A stretch of DNA of 64,000 nucleotides from Neoarius graeffei (taxonomy: Eukaryota; Chordata; Actinopteri; Siluriformes; Ariidae). The notes under the pieces are model-generated. The model had not been told where the DNA came from. It saw nothing but the letters and a program-made list of their open reading frames with translations, and did not search any database. The translations under genes were made by a program, and so were the position numbers. Every line of letters begins with the position of its first letter. Within the stretch, counting starts at the first letter, position 1. Where the stretch lies: positions 34,627,698-34,691,697 of the forward strand of contig NC_083577.1 in assembly GCF_027579695.1 (NCBI RefSeq). Reading direction: 5' to 3'. Below, one piece after another: positions 11,634 through 21,534 of this stretch.

Positions 11634-12308
11634 AGTGCATATCACGGGTAAATTCAGGAGCGAGATCAATGTAATTCTCCTATTTTATATTAAACTTTGG
11701 TCAAATATCTCATTCTGCATTCACTGCAATTTTTTTACCTTGCACAATACCAGAAAAATTCAGTTGAAATCGAGCCATTTGAGTCGAATTGGTCCGCCTC
11801 TGAAAAAAACTTGGCATTTAGATTTCCCGGCAAACACTGATTTTCGTGACGTCGCGTGCGGGACGCCTCCCTCTGAATCCTACGCCAGCGCTGGTTTGTT
11901 TATGAGAAAACGACCTGGTGGTTTTCTGCAAATTTCTTTAACATCATCACGTAATTATTAAAATGGTTAACAGATGTATCGTAGGAGGGTGTAGCAACAC
12001 CAATCTTGATGGGATTAGTACTCATCGTTTCCCAAAAGACCGGACAATGAGAGAGAAATGGGAGCGCTTGGTCTACACAGGCTGTGCACTGAAACCGTGC
12101 AAAGCTCTCGCAGCCTGCTGGCGCTTCCGCAGGTGACGTCACGAATCTGGCTCCAGACTCCCTTGGGATTTTTCCAGACGCATTTTATTTTATTTTTTTC
12201 TGCTGTAGACAGATGGCCTTGTGCAAAATTACCCTTCTGGATGAGTGTGTAAAGGGACATTACTTTCATATAAAAAAAAAAAAGCGAAATTGGTCCAGGA
12301 TATGCACT
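11634..12308 (+). mobile_element. Kolobok-like non-autonomous element, copy 1
   Basis: The ends AGTGCATATC and GATATGCACT are perfect inverses, flanked by TTAA at 11630-11633 and 12309-12312. It shares nearly its whole sequence with the copy at 38099-38962 but lacks about 200 bp internally. A partial THAP exon starts at 11963. Confidence 0.85.
11963..12067 (+). pseudogene. Truncated THAP exon
   Basis: Translation from ATG 11963 gives MVNRCIVGGCSNTNLDG, the C-x4-C half of a THAP finger, up to the MREKWERL segment. The C-x2-HF half is missing because an internal deletion joins this point to the 3' part of the element. Confidence 0.7.
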
Positions 12309-12571
12309 TTAAGCACATTTTACTTGAATATGACGTTTTCTTGTAAATTATCATCATCGCCGGCCCAAACTAAGTTTGGCAGGGGATAAAGAAACGTGTT
12401 CCGTCCATCCGGTCACATTTTTGTTTCCGGGCCATATCTTTAAAACTACTGAATATATCTTCATGAAACTTTGTATACATATCAAGCAACATGTGATACT
12501 GGTGCCTTTTGCTATTTTGGATTTTTGAAAAAATGTATTTTCAAATTTTTACATAAACAGATTTTGACTTA

Positions 12572-14177
12572 CAACCCCGATTCCAAAAAAGTTGGGACAA
12601 AGTACAAATTGTAAATAAAAACGGAATGCAATAATTTACAAAATCACAAAAACTGATATTGTATTCACAATAGAACATAGACAACATATCAAATGTCAAA
12701 AGTGAGACATTTTGAAATTCCATGCCAAATATTGGCTCATTTGAAATTTCATGACAGCAACACATCTCAAAAAAGTTGGGACAGGGGCAATAAGAGGCTG
12801 GAAAAGTTAAAGGTACAAAAAAAGGAACAGCTGGAGGACCAAATTGCAACTCATTAGGTCAATTGGCAATAGGTCATTAACATGACTGGGTATAAAAAGA
12901 GCATCTTGGAGTGGCAGCGGCTCTCAGAAGTAAAGATGGGAAGAGGATCACCAATCCCCCTAATTCTGCGCCGACAAATAGTGGAGCAATATCAGAAAGG
13001 AGTTCGACAGTGTAAAATTGCAAAGAGTTTGAACATATCATCATCTACAGTGCATAATATCATCAAAAGATTCAGAGAATCTGGAAGAATCTCTGTGCGT
13101 AAGGGTCAAGGCCGGAAAACCATACTTGGTGCCCGTGATCTTCGGGCCCTTAGACGGCACTGCATCACATACAGGCATGCTTCTGTATTGGAAATCACAA
13201 AATGGGCTCAGGAATATTTCCAGAGAACATTATCTGTGAACGCAATTCACCGTGCCATCCGCCGTTGCCAGCTAAAACTCTATAGTTCAAAGAAGAAGCC
13301 GTATCTAAACACGATCCAGAAGCGCAGACGTCTTCTCTGGGCCAAGGCTCATTTAAAATGGACTGTGGCAAAGTGGAAAACTGTTCTGTGGTCAGACGAA
13401 TCAAAATCTGAAGTTCTTTATGGAAATCAGGGACGCCGTGTCATTTGGACTAAAGAGGAGAAGGACGACCCAAGTTGTTATCAGCGCTCAGTTCAGAAGT
13501 CTGCATCTCTGATGGTATGGGGTTGCATTAGTGCGTGTGGCATGGGCAGCTTACACATCTGGAAAGACCCCATCAATGCTGAAAGGTATATCCAGGTTCT
13601 AGAGCAACATATGCTCCCATCCAGACAACGTCTCTTTCAGGGAAGACCTTGCATTTTCCAACATGACAATGCCAAACCACATACTGCATCAATTACAGCA
13701 TCATGGCTGCGTAGAAGAAGGGTCCGGGTACTGAACTGGCCAGCCTGCAGTCCAGATCTTTCACCCATAGAAAACATTTGGCGCATCATAAAATGGAAGA
13801 TACGACAAAAAAGACCTAAGACAGTTGAGCAACTAGAATCCTACATTAGACAAGAATGGGTTAACATTCCTATCCCTAAACTTGAGCAACTTGTCTCCTC
13901 AGTCCCCAGACGTTTACAGACTGTTGTAAAGAGAAAAGGGGATGTCTCACAGTGGGAAACATGGCCTTGTCCCAACTTTTTTGAGATGTGGTGTTGTCAT
14001 GAAATTTAAAAATCACCTAATTTCTCTTTAAATGATACATTTTCTCAATTTAAACATTTGATATGTCATCTATGTTCTATTCTGAATAAAATATGGAATT
14101 TTGAAACTTCCACATCATTGCCTTCCGTTTTTATTTACAATTTGTTCTTTGTCCCAACTTTTTTGGAATCGGGGTTG
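12572..14177 (+). mobile_element. Tc1-like transposon, apparently complete
   Basis: The element is bounded by TA (12570-12571 and 14178-14179). Its ends are CAACCCCGATTCC and the inverse GGAATCGGGGTTG. The terminal inverted repeats are about 210-220 bp. The motif AAAAAAGTTGGGACA occurs at the outer and again at the inner edge of each (about 12585 and 12770; inverse at about 13972 and 14152), an IR/DR arrangement like that of Sleeping Beauty-type elements. It encloses one long uninterrupted transposase frame. Confidence 0.93.
12882..14009 (+). CDS. Tc1-like DD34E transposase, uninterrupted
   Basis: The product is a cut-and-paste transposase that binds the inner and outer repeats and integrates at TA. 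The frame encodes 375 residues. The N-terminal part has a paired-type helix-turn-helix (residues about 25-65) and a basic GQGRK hinge. The catalytic triad is Asp172 (VLWSDESK), Asp262 (FQHDNAKPH) and Glu297 (SPDLSPIENIW), with 34 residues between the last two. The family is usually about 340 residues. The excess comes from an N-terminal extension, so Met19 (MGRGS) is a plausible real start, and from roughly 15 C-terminal residues read from the inner terminal repeat. No stop or frameshift is visible, so the protein may be functional. Expression is not shown. Confidence 0.9.
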   Translation: MTGYKKSILEWQRLSEVKMGRGSPIPLILRRQIVEQYQKGVRQCKIAKSLNISSSTVHNIIKRFRESGRISVRKGQGRKTILGARDLRALRRHCITYRHASVLEITKWAQEYFQRTLSVNAIHRAIRRCQLKLYSSKKKPYLNTIQKRRRLLWAKAHLKWTVAKWKTVLWSDESKSEVLYGNQGRRVIWTKEEKDDPSCYQRSVQKSASLMVWGCISACGMGSLHIWKDPINAERYIQVLEQHMLPSRQRLFQGRPCIFQHDNAKPHTASITASWLRRRRVRVLNWPACSPDLSPIENIWRIIKWKIRQKRPKTVEQLESYIRQEWVNIPIPKLEQLVSSVPRRLQTVVKRKGDVSQWETWPCPNFFEMWCCHEI

Positions 14178-14817
14178 TAGTTTCTAAGAGCAATGTTTGT
14201 TTCTGGAGCATATATCCAAAATTATTCATGATACAGATTTGAAACTTGGCATACATGTTAACAAGGTGACGTAGATGTGCCTTTTCATACTAAGAAATTT
14301 GAGAAATTTTAATTTTTCATGTTTCCATGGAAACAATTTCACAGGTTAGTCTTAGCGGTAGGTTTTGTTTCCGGAGCAGAACTTGAAAACTATGAGTGGT
14401 ATGGTTTTGAAAGTTGGTATGTGTGTTGAAGTGATGTATATGTGCCTTTTGATATTAAGAAATGAGAGAGATTTTAATTTTGAGCTCCCTTGAACCAAAT
14501 GTCTGGTGGGTTTATGCCATGGGCTGCTGAGGTCAGTGTAAAGAGGTCGGGTTGGTTTCCTGCAGCACAACTTGAAAAATGTGACAAATGATATGTTGAA
14601 AATTGGTATACAAGTGGTATATTGGGCAGGGGATATAGGTGACTGTCTTCTTGTATTCAATTTGTAGTGGAATTAACAAATGTCTCGTGTAATTCAAGAA
14701 AGAGCTGGTATTACCTGCCAGCACAAAAACGATCTGCTACGCATGATTTCAGTTTGTTTTGGAATCCGCTCCACTTGCGCTGCTCAATAAAGCACGCATG
14801 TTTTCCATCCATCCATC

Positions 14818-15640
14818 AGCGACATGAAACAGAATGATCAAAACTGTGGAGATGACAGTAGACTTTAGGAGGAGCCCCCCTCACCCTGCCGCCCATCACC
14901 AACAACACTGTGACTGCTGTTGAAACCTTCAGGTTTCTGGGTTCCACAATCTCCCGGGACCTGAAGTGGGAGACCAACACCGTCACCATCATCAAAAAGG
15001 CTCAGCAGAGGTTGTACTTTCTGCGCCAGCTCAGGAAGCTCAGCCTGTCTAAGGAGCTGCTGACACAATTCTACTCTGCCATCACTCAGTCTGTTCTCTG
15101 CTCTTCCATCATTGTTTGGTTTGGATCGGTCACCAAGCAGGACAAGAACAGACTGCAACGGACAATAAGGTCTGCAGAGAAAATTATTGGTGTCAGCCTG
15201 CCCTCCATCCAAGACCTGTACCTGTCCAGAGTCAGGAAACGGACAGGTAACATCTCCGCAGACCCATCACACCCTGGTCACCCTCTGGGAGACGCTATAG
15301 ATCACTGTACGCAAAAACAACCAGACACAAGAACGTTTTTTTCCCCCTCAGGCTGTCTCTGTGATGAACAGCTAAAACCGGACTCAGATATCAGTAACAT
15401 CAGCTGTGAAATATCTGCACACGCATACCGCCATTCTGTGCACACTGTATATTTATATTTAGTAAGTCATCCTTGCACTATGCACCATTTTGCACCAAAA
15501 GATTCTACATGTACATAGCTTTTTTGTCTACGCTTTTTTTTTTTATCCGTTTGTACTAAGAGAGCGAAGTGAAACCGGAGTCAAATTCCTCGTGTGTGTT
15601 CACATACCTGGCAATAAAAGTGATTCTTCTAATTCTGAAA
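14818..15640 (+). mobile_element. L2-type LINE, 3' end
   Basis: This 5'-truncated non-LTR retrotransposon keeps the C-terminal end of the reverse-transcriptase ORF and a 3' end with AATAAAAGTGATTCTTC, which resembles the short tandem tail of L2 elements. No full reverse-transcriptase domain is present. Confidence 0.7.
14887..15373 (+). pseudogene. L2-type reverse transcriptase, C-terminal fragment
   Basis: The translation contains FRFLGSTISRDLKWE, KKAQQRLYFLRQLRK, WFGSVTKQDKNRLQR and ADPSHPGH, all conserved in the C-terminal region of L2 clade polyproteins. The polymerase catalytic motifs are absent because of 5' truncation. A frameshift separates it from matching sequence at 14845-14885. 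Confidence 0.75.
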
Positions 15641-15644
15641 CGTA

Positions 15645-16094
15645 CAGAGACCGTTAAACATCCTCTTAACAATCAGGTAAATAGGTGAGTTTGGGGGGGG
15701 GGGGGGACCCGACCGCACGTAATTACAAAGCTGAATGCGCCGACTAGACTCGAGCACTCCATGCTGCCATGGTAACGCTGACAAAAACATGCGCTCTGCA
15801 TTCATGTGGTCGCTCATTTGGCCAATGATTCCAACACAACACAGCTCCTTTAATGATACAGTACATTCTGTTCATTATTATTTATCTATCGCTCACAGAA
15901 CATTCTCGCTCTTCAGACTTATTTGCTAAAACGGGTCGGCAAATACATTTTGGCAGCAGTTGATATGCCTGGCCGGTCCGCCCACGTAAAGTCTACGTGT
16001 GGGAAACGCTGTGGAGACGTTGAGGAAACTGTTGATGAAAGTAAGGTGTTTAAAGTCAAGTGCTGCCAGATAAAACAAAGCTCACCCAGCAGCA
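15645..16094. other. No gene recognised
   Basis: It contains a G run at about 15693-15706. The remainder has no repeat or coding signature that I can support. Confidence 0.35.
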
Positions 16095-17290
16095 CTTATT
16101 TTATACCTGTACGTTGAGAATGGTACAATTTCTCAATCATCAGCTGTCAGGTTATAGTCCTATGAAAATCCATGACCTTGAGTTTGACATTTCAAAGTCA
16201 AAGATCATGGTGCCAAATGAAAGCCCATATGGCACTTCCTACAAGTTGATAATGGTAAATATTTGTCTACCATCAACCGTTTTCAACTTACAGCCCTCTG
16301 AAAATCCGCAGGGTTTTTTCTAGAAAAATTTAGCATGAGGGCGCTCACCATGGCGAGGGAGCCGGTTGTTCCCCCCCACCGTGCAAAGCCTTTGAAAAAT
16401 GCTCCAATGGGACATTCTGAGGCTATCTGAGAGGGAAATTGTAACAAATTGTCTGTCAACATTGAAAAAGAAAGAAGTAATCTTCTTCTGCCCCGGACAG
16501 TCTTTGGCTTTCTTCCGCTTCATGCCGCGGGATGACATCTTTAAATGCCCAAGTGTCAACAAAAACAACTCGCGAACTACTTCTGTCAAAAGCTCCCGTG
16601 CCGGAGGGTGAAAGGTCATTCAGTTTCGAGAAATCTCGCTCTACAAGTCAGCTGACCTTGTATGTAACCCATGTCAAATCTCGCGAGAGCAGCCGCAACA
16701 AGTAAACAACTAAACAACATGGCGCCTCAGTCTGGAAAACGCCAATTCGGATTGTTTTTGCACCGTCTGGCGGTGAATCTACTATGACTGGAATATTTTT
16801 GGAGCAATTATAACGTATTTGATGATCAGACACATTGTCACATAGTGTTGCTGGGATGTTTTCACGGAGTCGGTAAGGGGGCGCACGCCGAGAGTAAGAG
16901 GGCGCAGCACCCCTGTTCCCCCGTTTAGACGAAAGCCTGAATCCGTGACCTTGAGTTTGACCTTACAAAGTCACTCAAGGTCAAAGATCATGGTGCCAAA
17001 TGAAAGGCCATATGGGAGTTTCTATCTGCTCATAATAGTAAATATTTATCTATCAGCAGCTGTTTTTGAGTTATAATGGAAAACGTTATTTTGACTGAAA
17101 GGTTGACCTTTCTGGTGACCTTGACCCGATTAATCCCAAAACTTAATCAGGTACTCTACGGACCATTGCGCACCTACCCTGCAAATCTGAACTCAATCGG
17201 CGCAACTGTCTAGACACTAGATTGTTAACAGACAGACACACAAACAAACCGCACCGATTGCAATACCTTACCCTGCTTACCCCGTCGTGG
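16095..17290 (+). repeat. Third tandem-unit element, split by a hAT-like insertion
   Basis: Two diverged units share CATGACCTTGAGTTTGAC, AAAGATCATGGTGCCAAATG and GTAAATATTT.TCTA blocks (about 16170-16310 and 16940-17070). The right end has ACAGACAGACACACAAAC followed by CTTACCCTGCTTACCCCG. This is the same order (units, purine-rich short repeat, C/G-rich end) as the elements at 0.3-2 kb and 12.3-14.7 kb, but the sequence is unrelated. Confidence 0.5.
16309..16939 (-). mobile_element. hAT-like element with a first-exon fragment
   Basis: The ends are CAGGGTTTTTTCTAGAAA and the inverse of CAGGCTTTCGTCTAAACG. The flanks AAAATCCG (left) and AATCCG (right) fit an 8-bp hAT duplication that lost two bases. 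It interrupts one unit of the tandem-unit element, which confirms the boundaries. On the minus strand a frame from ATG at about 16536 reads MSSRGMKRKKAKDCPGQKKI then TSFFF. It is basic and reminiscent of the first exon of TTF/ZMYM-type hAT transposases, and it contains the PIP-box-like string QKKITSFF. No catalytic domain is present. Confidence 0.6.
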
Positions 17291-17377
17291 TCTTAAAGTG
17301 GTTACATTCAACCTTTTTCTCTTCTCCTGATAAATACTAAAAATGTGTCATTCAAAAGGACATTGAACATTTAAACC

Positions 17378-18330
17378 GTTATTCCATGAAATTGAGTCGT
17401 ACATGAGCTGACAAGGAGCGTAGCACTGATGCTGTGTTCACACTTATACCGGTACAAAAGTGGTATAACTGTATCGATACAAAGTATACCGGTACAGTTT
17501 AGTGCATCTGTCCACACTAGCGAGAAATGTTTGCGGTTTTCTTTCACGGAAGTTGAAATGCGCGTGCGTGAAATGTTTCCGTGGTTACCGAGTAACTTCC
17601 TTCCGAGAATATGGCAGATGAAACAACGTGTGTGCTTTTTGTTGTCAACGTACACTATTTCTGGTGGTCATTTATTCAGTCGAATCGTATAAAACGCGTG
17701 AGGCAGTTCTCCCCCCTCACTTTCTCCCTCTTCCCTTCTCTTCCCCTCCCTTTTCCCCCTCCCTCTCTCCCCCCTTTCTTTGCTCCATGTAGCTCCACGG
17801 TCGTTTTGAGCCATTTTGACGTTTTATTTACAGCTGGAAAGCACGTGCGTATTGTATTGTATGAATAACCCGGAAGAAGTAGGAATGGTTCATTGTGCTT
17901 GCGCATTATATTTGTATCGATACAGAGCCGCTTCATCTGTCCACACTACAGCAAAGCGCTACAGTACCGATACTGTACCGGTACGAAACCCATACATTTG
18001 TGGGTTTCGTACCGATACAGTTATACCGATACAGTACCGGTATAGTTGCTAGTGTGGACAGGTGTTGCAGTACGAAAGTAGTTTCGTATCGGTACGAAAT
18101 CCATAGTGTGGACAGGGTATGAGTTGGCTATAAGCCATGTACGACGAGATTGAGTGGAATAACTGTTTTATTCTATCCACATTCACTGGATTTTGAGAAA
18201 CAGAGCATTTTTACTTTCTTGCAAATTCGATCAATAAAAACTTTACACAAAACGTCTGACAAAATCATTTCCGCTGAGACGGACGTCTTAAAAACCTATC
18301 GGTGGCTGCACTAATTGACTTTAGTGTTTG
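17378..18330 (+). repeat. Interspersed repeat D (ATTCCACGAAATTGAGTC family), copy 1, split
   Basis: It begins TTATTCCATGAAATTGAGTC and resumes after the nested element with GGCTATAAGCCATGTACGAC and CATTCACTGGATTTTGAGA. Uninterrupted relatives lie at 51133-51370 and 57602-58090. The class is unknown. Confidence 0.65.
17430..18119. mobile_element. 3-bp-target element with TRTCCACAC/TTCACAC ends
   Basis: Comparison with uninterrupted repeat-D copies places the insertion between TGA (17427-17429) and TGA (18120-18122). The ends are TGCTGTGTTCACAC and GTGTGGACAGGGTA. The interior has many ACCGGTAC/ATCGATAC palindromes and a pyrimidine-rich block (17708-17785). No transposase frame is seen; it is probably a Harbinger-type non-autonomous element. 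Confidence 0.6.
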
Positions 18331-18560
18331 TTTTTTTTTTTTGTAGAAAGTGCCGTCTTGCTGTCGTGCCAAGGTATAGAATAGCTTTAGACATTTATTT
18401 AATTCTTCATTGGACAATTCAGTGATGTAATTTTCAAACTTCTTTGAGCTTTTGAATCGGTAAAAAAAAAAATTAACGCTTAAAGATGAAGAATGCAAAC
18501 AAACGGTGATACCTTTCTAAGAACAACAACTAAGGGATTTGGATTTTTTTTTGCCATATA

Positions 18561-20121
18561 CACTCACCGGCCACTTTAATAGGAACTTGTTCTTGATTCT
18601 AAGATTCCTGTTCTTGATTGCAGGAGTGGAACCCAATGTGGTCTTCTGCTGTTGCAGGCTGAGACGCTTTTCTGCTCACCACGGTTGTAAAGAGTGATTA
18701 TATGAGTTACTATATCCTTCCTGGCAAAAAAGCTCAAACCAGTCTGGCCATTTTCCTCTGACCTCTCTCATCAACAAGGCGTTTCCACACACAGAACTGT
18801 CACTCACTTGGTGTGACGATTTCAATTCATGATTCAAAAATCGATTAAAATTTAATGAAAATCACGATTCATTAACAAATACCTAATTTCATCCCGATAA
18901 CTCTAGACGCATAACAAATTGACAAATGGCATAATTTTGATTTTAAAAATTCGATTCGGTATCCGGAGCTGTACGTGGGCGCAGCCATGTTTGTGGTTGC
19001 TATAGCAATCTTGTGAGATCAGACGTTGCTTTGTGAACGTCATCATGACGACTCAGAATTCCTGAAGCCACCGGTTTTTAAAAGGCATTGTTGGTGGCAT
19101 TTCTTACAATCTCAGTGCCGGATGTACTCTCTGGACAACGAATGCTGTGTCTCAAGAGGTGGGATTCACTTTAACACAAGTGACTGTGTTTTTGTGTTTT
19201 AAAAGACTGAGACAAAAAACGTCATTAAGTTTTCATTGCTTTTTTTGTTTCTTAGTGTTTTGTGGTTTGAAAATTACAACGTGCCAAAAATGACTGAACT
19301 GTGATCCATTCATAGTTAATGGAGTGACTGGAGTCTGAATAAAGACGACAAAGGCAACACGACTTGTTTGTTTTTTTTTTTAATTGCTCTACATTTCTAG
19401 GCTGACAGTTAACAGAATATTGACAACGATTTGCATCAGTTAGAAAATTGGGGACAAAAAAACGTGAATCGTGATTCAAATCGAATAGTCAAGTTTATTT
19501 CTATAGTGCTTTTAACAACAAACATTGTCGCAAAGCAGCTTTACAGAATTTGAACGACCCAAAATACGAGCCAATTTCATCCCCAGTGAGCATGCCCGTG
19601 GCGACGGCGGCAAGGAACCCCCCCAGCCGATACAAGGAAGAAACCTCGAGAGGAACCAGGCCCAAAAAGGGGACCCATCCTCACCTGGGCAACAGCAGAC
19701 AACATCAACAGTCCTAACACAAACCCCCCACCGACAGAAACCCGAGCGCAAAACCGCCCACGACAAACGCAGTCCCAAAGCCAGCAAGCCAACTGCAGAA
19801 TAGTGAAAAAACGGAATCATCACACCTCTATCGCTCACTCAGTGTTTTTTTGTTCTTCGCACCATTCTGTCTAAACTCGAGACTGTTGTGTGTGAAAACG
19901 CCAGGAGATCAGCAGCACTTTCTGGAAAACTCAAACCAGTCCGTTTGGCTCAAACCAACACCCACGCCACGGTGAAAGTCAGTCACATTTTGAGATCGCA
20001 ATTTTTCCCCATTCTGGTGTTTGAATGAAGCGAACGTTAACTGAAGCTCTTGATTTGTAGCTGCAAGATTTTATGCATTGTACTGCTGTATGGGTGTACC
20101 TAATAAAGTGGCCAGCAAGTG
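18561..20121. mobile_element. TA-flanked element (CACCGGCCACTTT family) with a nested insert
   Basis: The ends CACTCACCGGCCACTTTAAT and its inverse near 20100-20121 are flanked by TA. Comparison with the copy at 29488-29990 shows an extra block at about 18814-19826, bounded by TCACTCACT and TCGCTCACT, that is a younger insertion. There is no coding capacity. Confidence 0.65.
18814..19826. mobile_element. Insert containing a TTTATTTCTATAGTGCTTTT-type fish repeat
   Basis: Part of the insert (about 19488-19740) has CAAGTTTATTTCTATAGTGC, GCAAAGCAGCTTTACAG and GAGAGGAACCAGGCCC, a common interspersed fish repeat. The left part is AT-rich, with ATCGATT/GTGAATCGTGATTC motifs. The open frame at 19525-19803 is read through this repeat and is not a gene. 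Confidence 0.55.
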
Positions 20122-20135
20122 TACAAATTTATATA

Positions 20136-21478
20136 CACTACCGTTCAAAAGTTTGGGGTCACTTTGAAATGTCCTTATTTTTGAAAGAAAAGCACTGTTC
20201 TTTTCAATGAAGATCACTTTAAACTAATCAGAAATCCACTCTATACATTGCTAATGTGCTAAATGACTATTCTAGCTGCAAATGTCTGGTTTTTGGTGCA
20301 ATATCTCCATAGGTGTATAGAGGCCCATTTCCAGCAACTCTCACTCCAGTGTTCTAATGGTACAATGTGTTTGCTCATTGCCTCAGAAGGCTAATGGATG
20401 ATTAGAAAACCCTTGTACAATCATGTTAGCACAGCTGAAAACAGTTGAGCTCTTTAGAGAAGCTATAAAACTGACCTTCCTTTGAGCAGATTGAGGCCCT
20501 GTCCACACGGCAACGGATTCAGGTGAATCTGATAAAATTGTTTATCGTTTCGGCCTGGCATCCACACAGCACCGGCGTTTTGGGTGCCCCAAAACGACAT
20601 CTTTTGAGAACGGGTTCCAGAGTGGAAAAATCTGGCAACGGCACTGTTGCGAAGTCGTCTGGACGAGTAGAACGGATTTGTTTACGATGACGTCACAACC
20701 ACATGACAATCCCACCAGCAAAAATAGGGGAAAAAAAAGGAGCGATCTCACCTCTTCAGATGTTGGTTTAAGTCTGACAATACATTCCTCAAAAAGGGCG
20801 TAGAAGAACAAAGTAATCCATCAACGTGTAGCATTCAGTTTATTCTGGACCATTAAAGAATTCTGGAGGATATCAGAATGTTGGCGTACCGGCTTCCATC
20901 TACCCCCGTTCATTCCTCTCTCTCTCTCCATCTACCCCCGTTCATTCCTCTCTCTCTCTCCATCTACCCCCGTTCATTCCTCTCTCTCTCTCCATCTACC
21001 CCCATTCATTCCGCTTTCCACGTCTTTCATTTTATGCTACTGATTAATAATCAAAACTTTATGTGGCTGATGCTACAGAAGAAGGGGTTTATGCGCATGT
21101 GTCTACTTCTTCTATTGTTCTGGTGTCTCCGATGGGACCGTCTTACAGCGCACGTAGAGGTGTGGCATGTGTATTACATCGTTTTCAGCAAGCGTTGCGT
21201 TGCCATATGTACCTGATATTTTACTGATCCGTTGCCCATGTGGACGCGATATTTAAAAAAAAAAAAAAAAAATCTCGTTGCTGTTGTCGTGTGGATGTAG
21301 CCCGAGTTTCTGGAGCATCACATTTGTGGGGTCGATTAAATGCTCAAAATGGCCAGAAAAATGTCTTGACTATATTTTCTATTCATTTTACAACTTATGG
21401 TGGGAAATAAAAGTGTGACTTTTCATGGAAAACACAAAATTGTCTGTCTGGGTGACCCCAAACTTTTGAACGGTAGTG
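20136..21478. mobile_element. Non-autonomous Tc1-like element (ACCGTTCAAAAGTTTGGGG family)
   Basis: The ends CACTACCGTTCAAAAGTTTG and its inverse are flanked by TA (20134-20135 and 21479-21480). The original element is interrupted at 20496-21303. No transposase frame. Confidence 0.85.
20496..21303. mobile_element. 3-bp-target element nested in the Tc1-like element
   Basis: The reconstructed host sequence GATTGAGTTTCTGG shows a GAG duplication (20493-20495 and 21304-21306). The ends are GCCCTGTCCACACGGCAAC and GTCGTGTGGATGTAGCCC. The interior includes a 37-bp minisatellite, about 3.3 copies of a CCATCTACCCCCGTTCATTC unit, at 20893-21011. Confidence 0.65.
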
Positions 21479-21480
21479 TA

Positions 21481-21502
21481 TATGCATGCAAGACCATGCA
21501 AT

Positions 21503-21534
<32 letters not shown>

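Larger units (their letters stand above)
12355..14700 (-). repeat. Hairpin-ended element with degenerate tandem units, split by a Tc1-like insertion
   Basis: At the left lies a hairpin (CCAAACTAAGTTTGG, about 12366-12380), then a CGTCCATCCGGTC tract, then about four diverged units of 140-170 bp (near 12424, 14186, 14364 and 14540). Each unit has GTTTCCGGAGCA-like and ATGTGCCTTTT motifs. This is the same order as the 0.3-2 kb array, read from the other strand. The element at 12572-14177 interrupts the first unit. The right limit is uncertain. Confidence 0.5.

Noticed and set aside
19512..19838. Open frames on both strands around 19.5-19.8 kb
   Set aside because: They lie in a known type of interspersed fish repeat and show no splice signals or homology.
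20878..21216. 112-codon open frame with repeated Pro-Ser-Leu blocks
   Set aside because: It covers a 37-bp minisatellite inside a nested DNA element.
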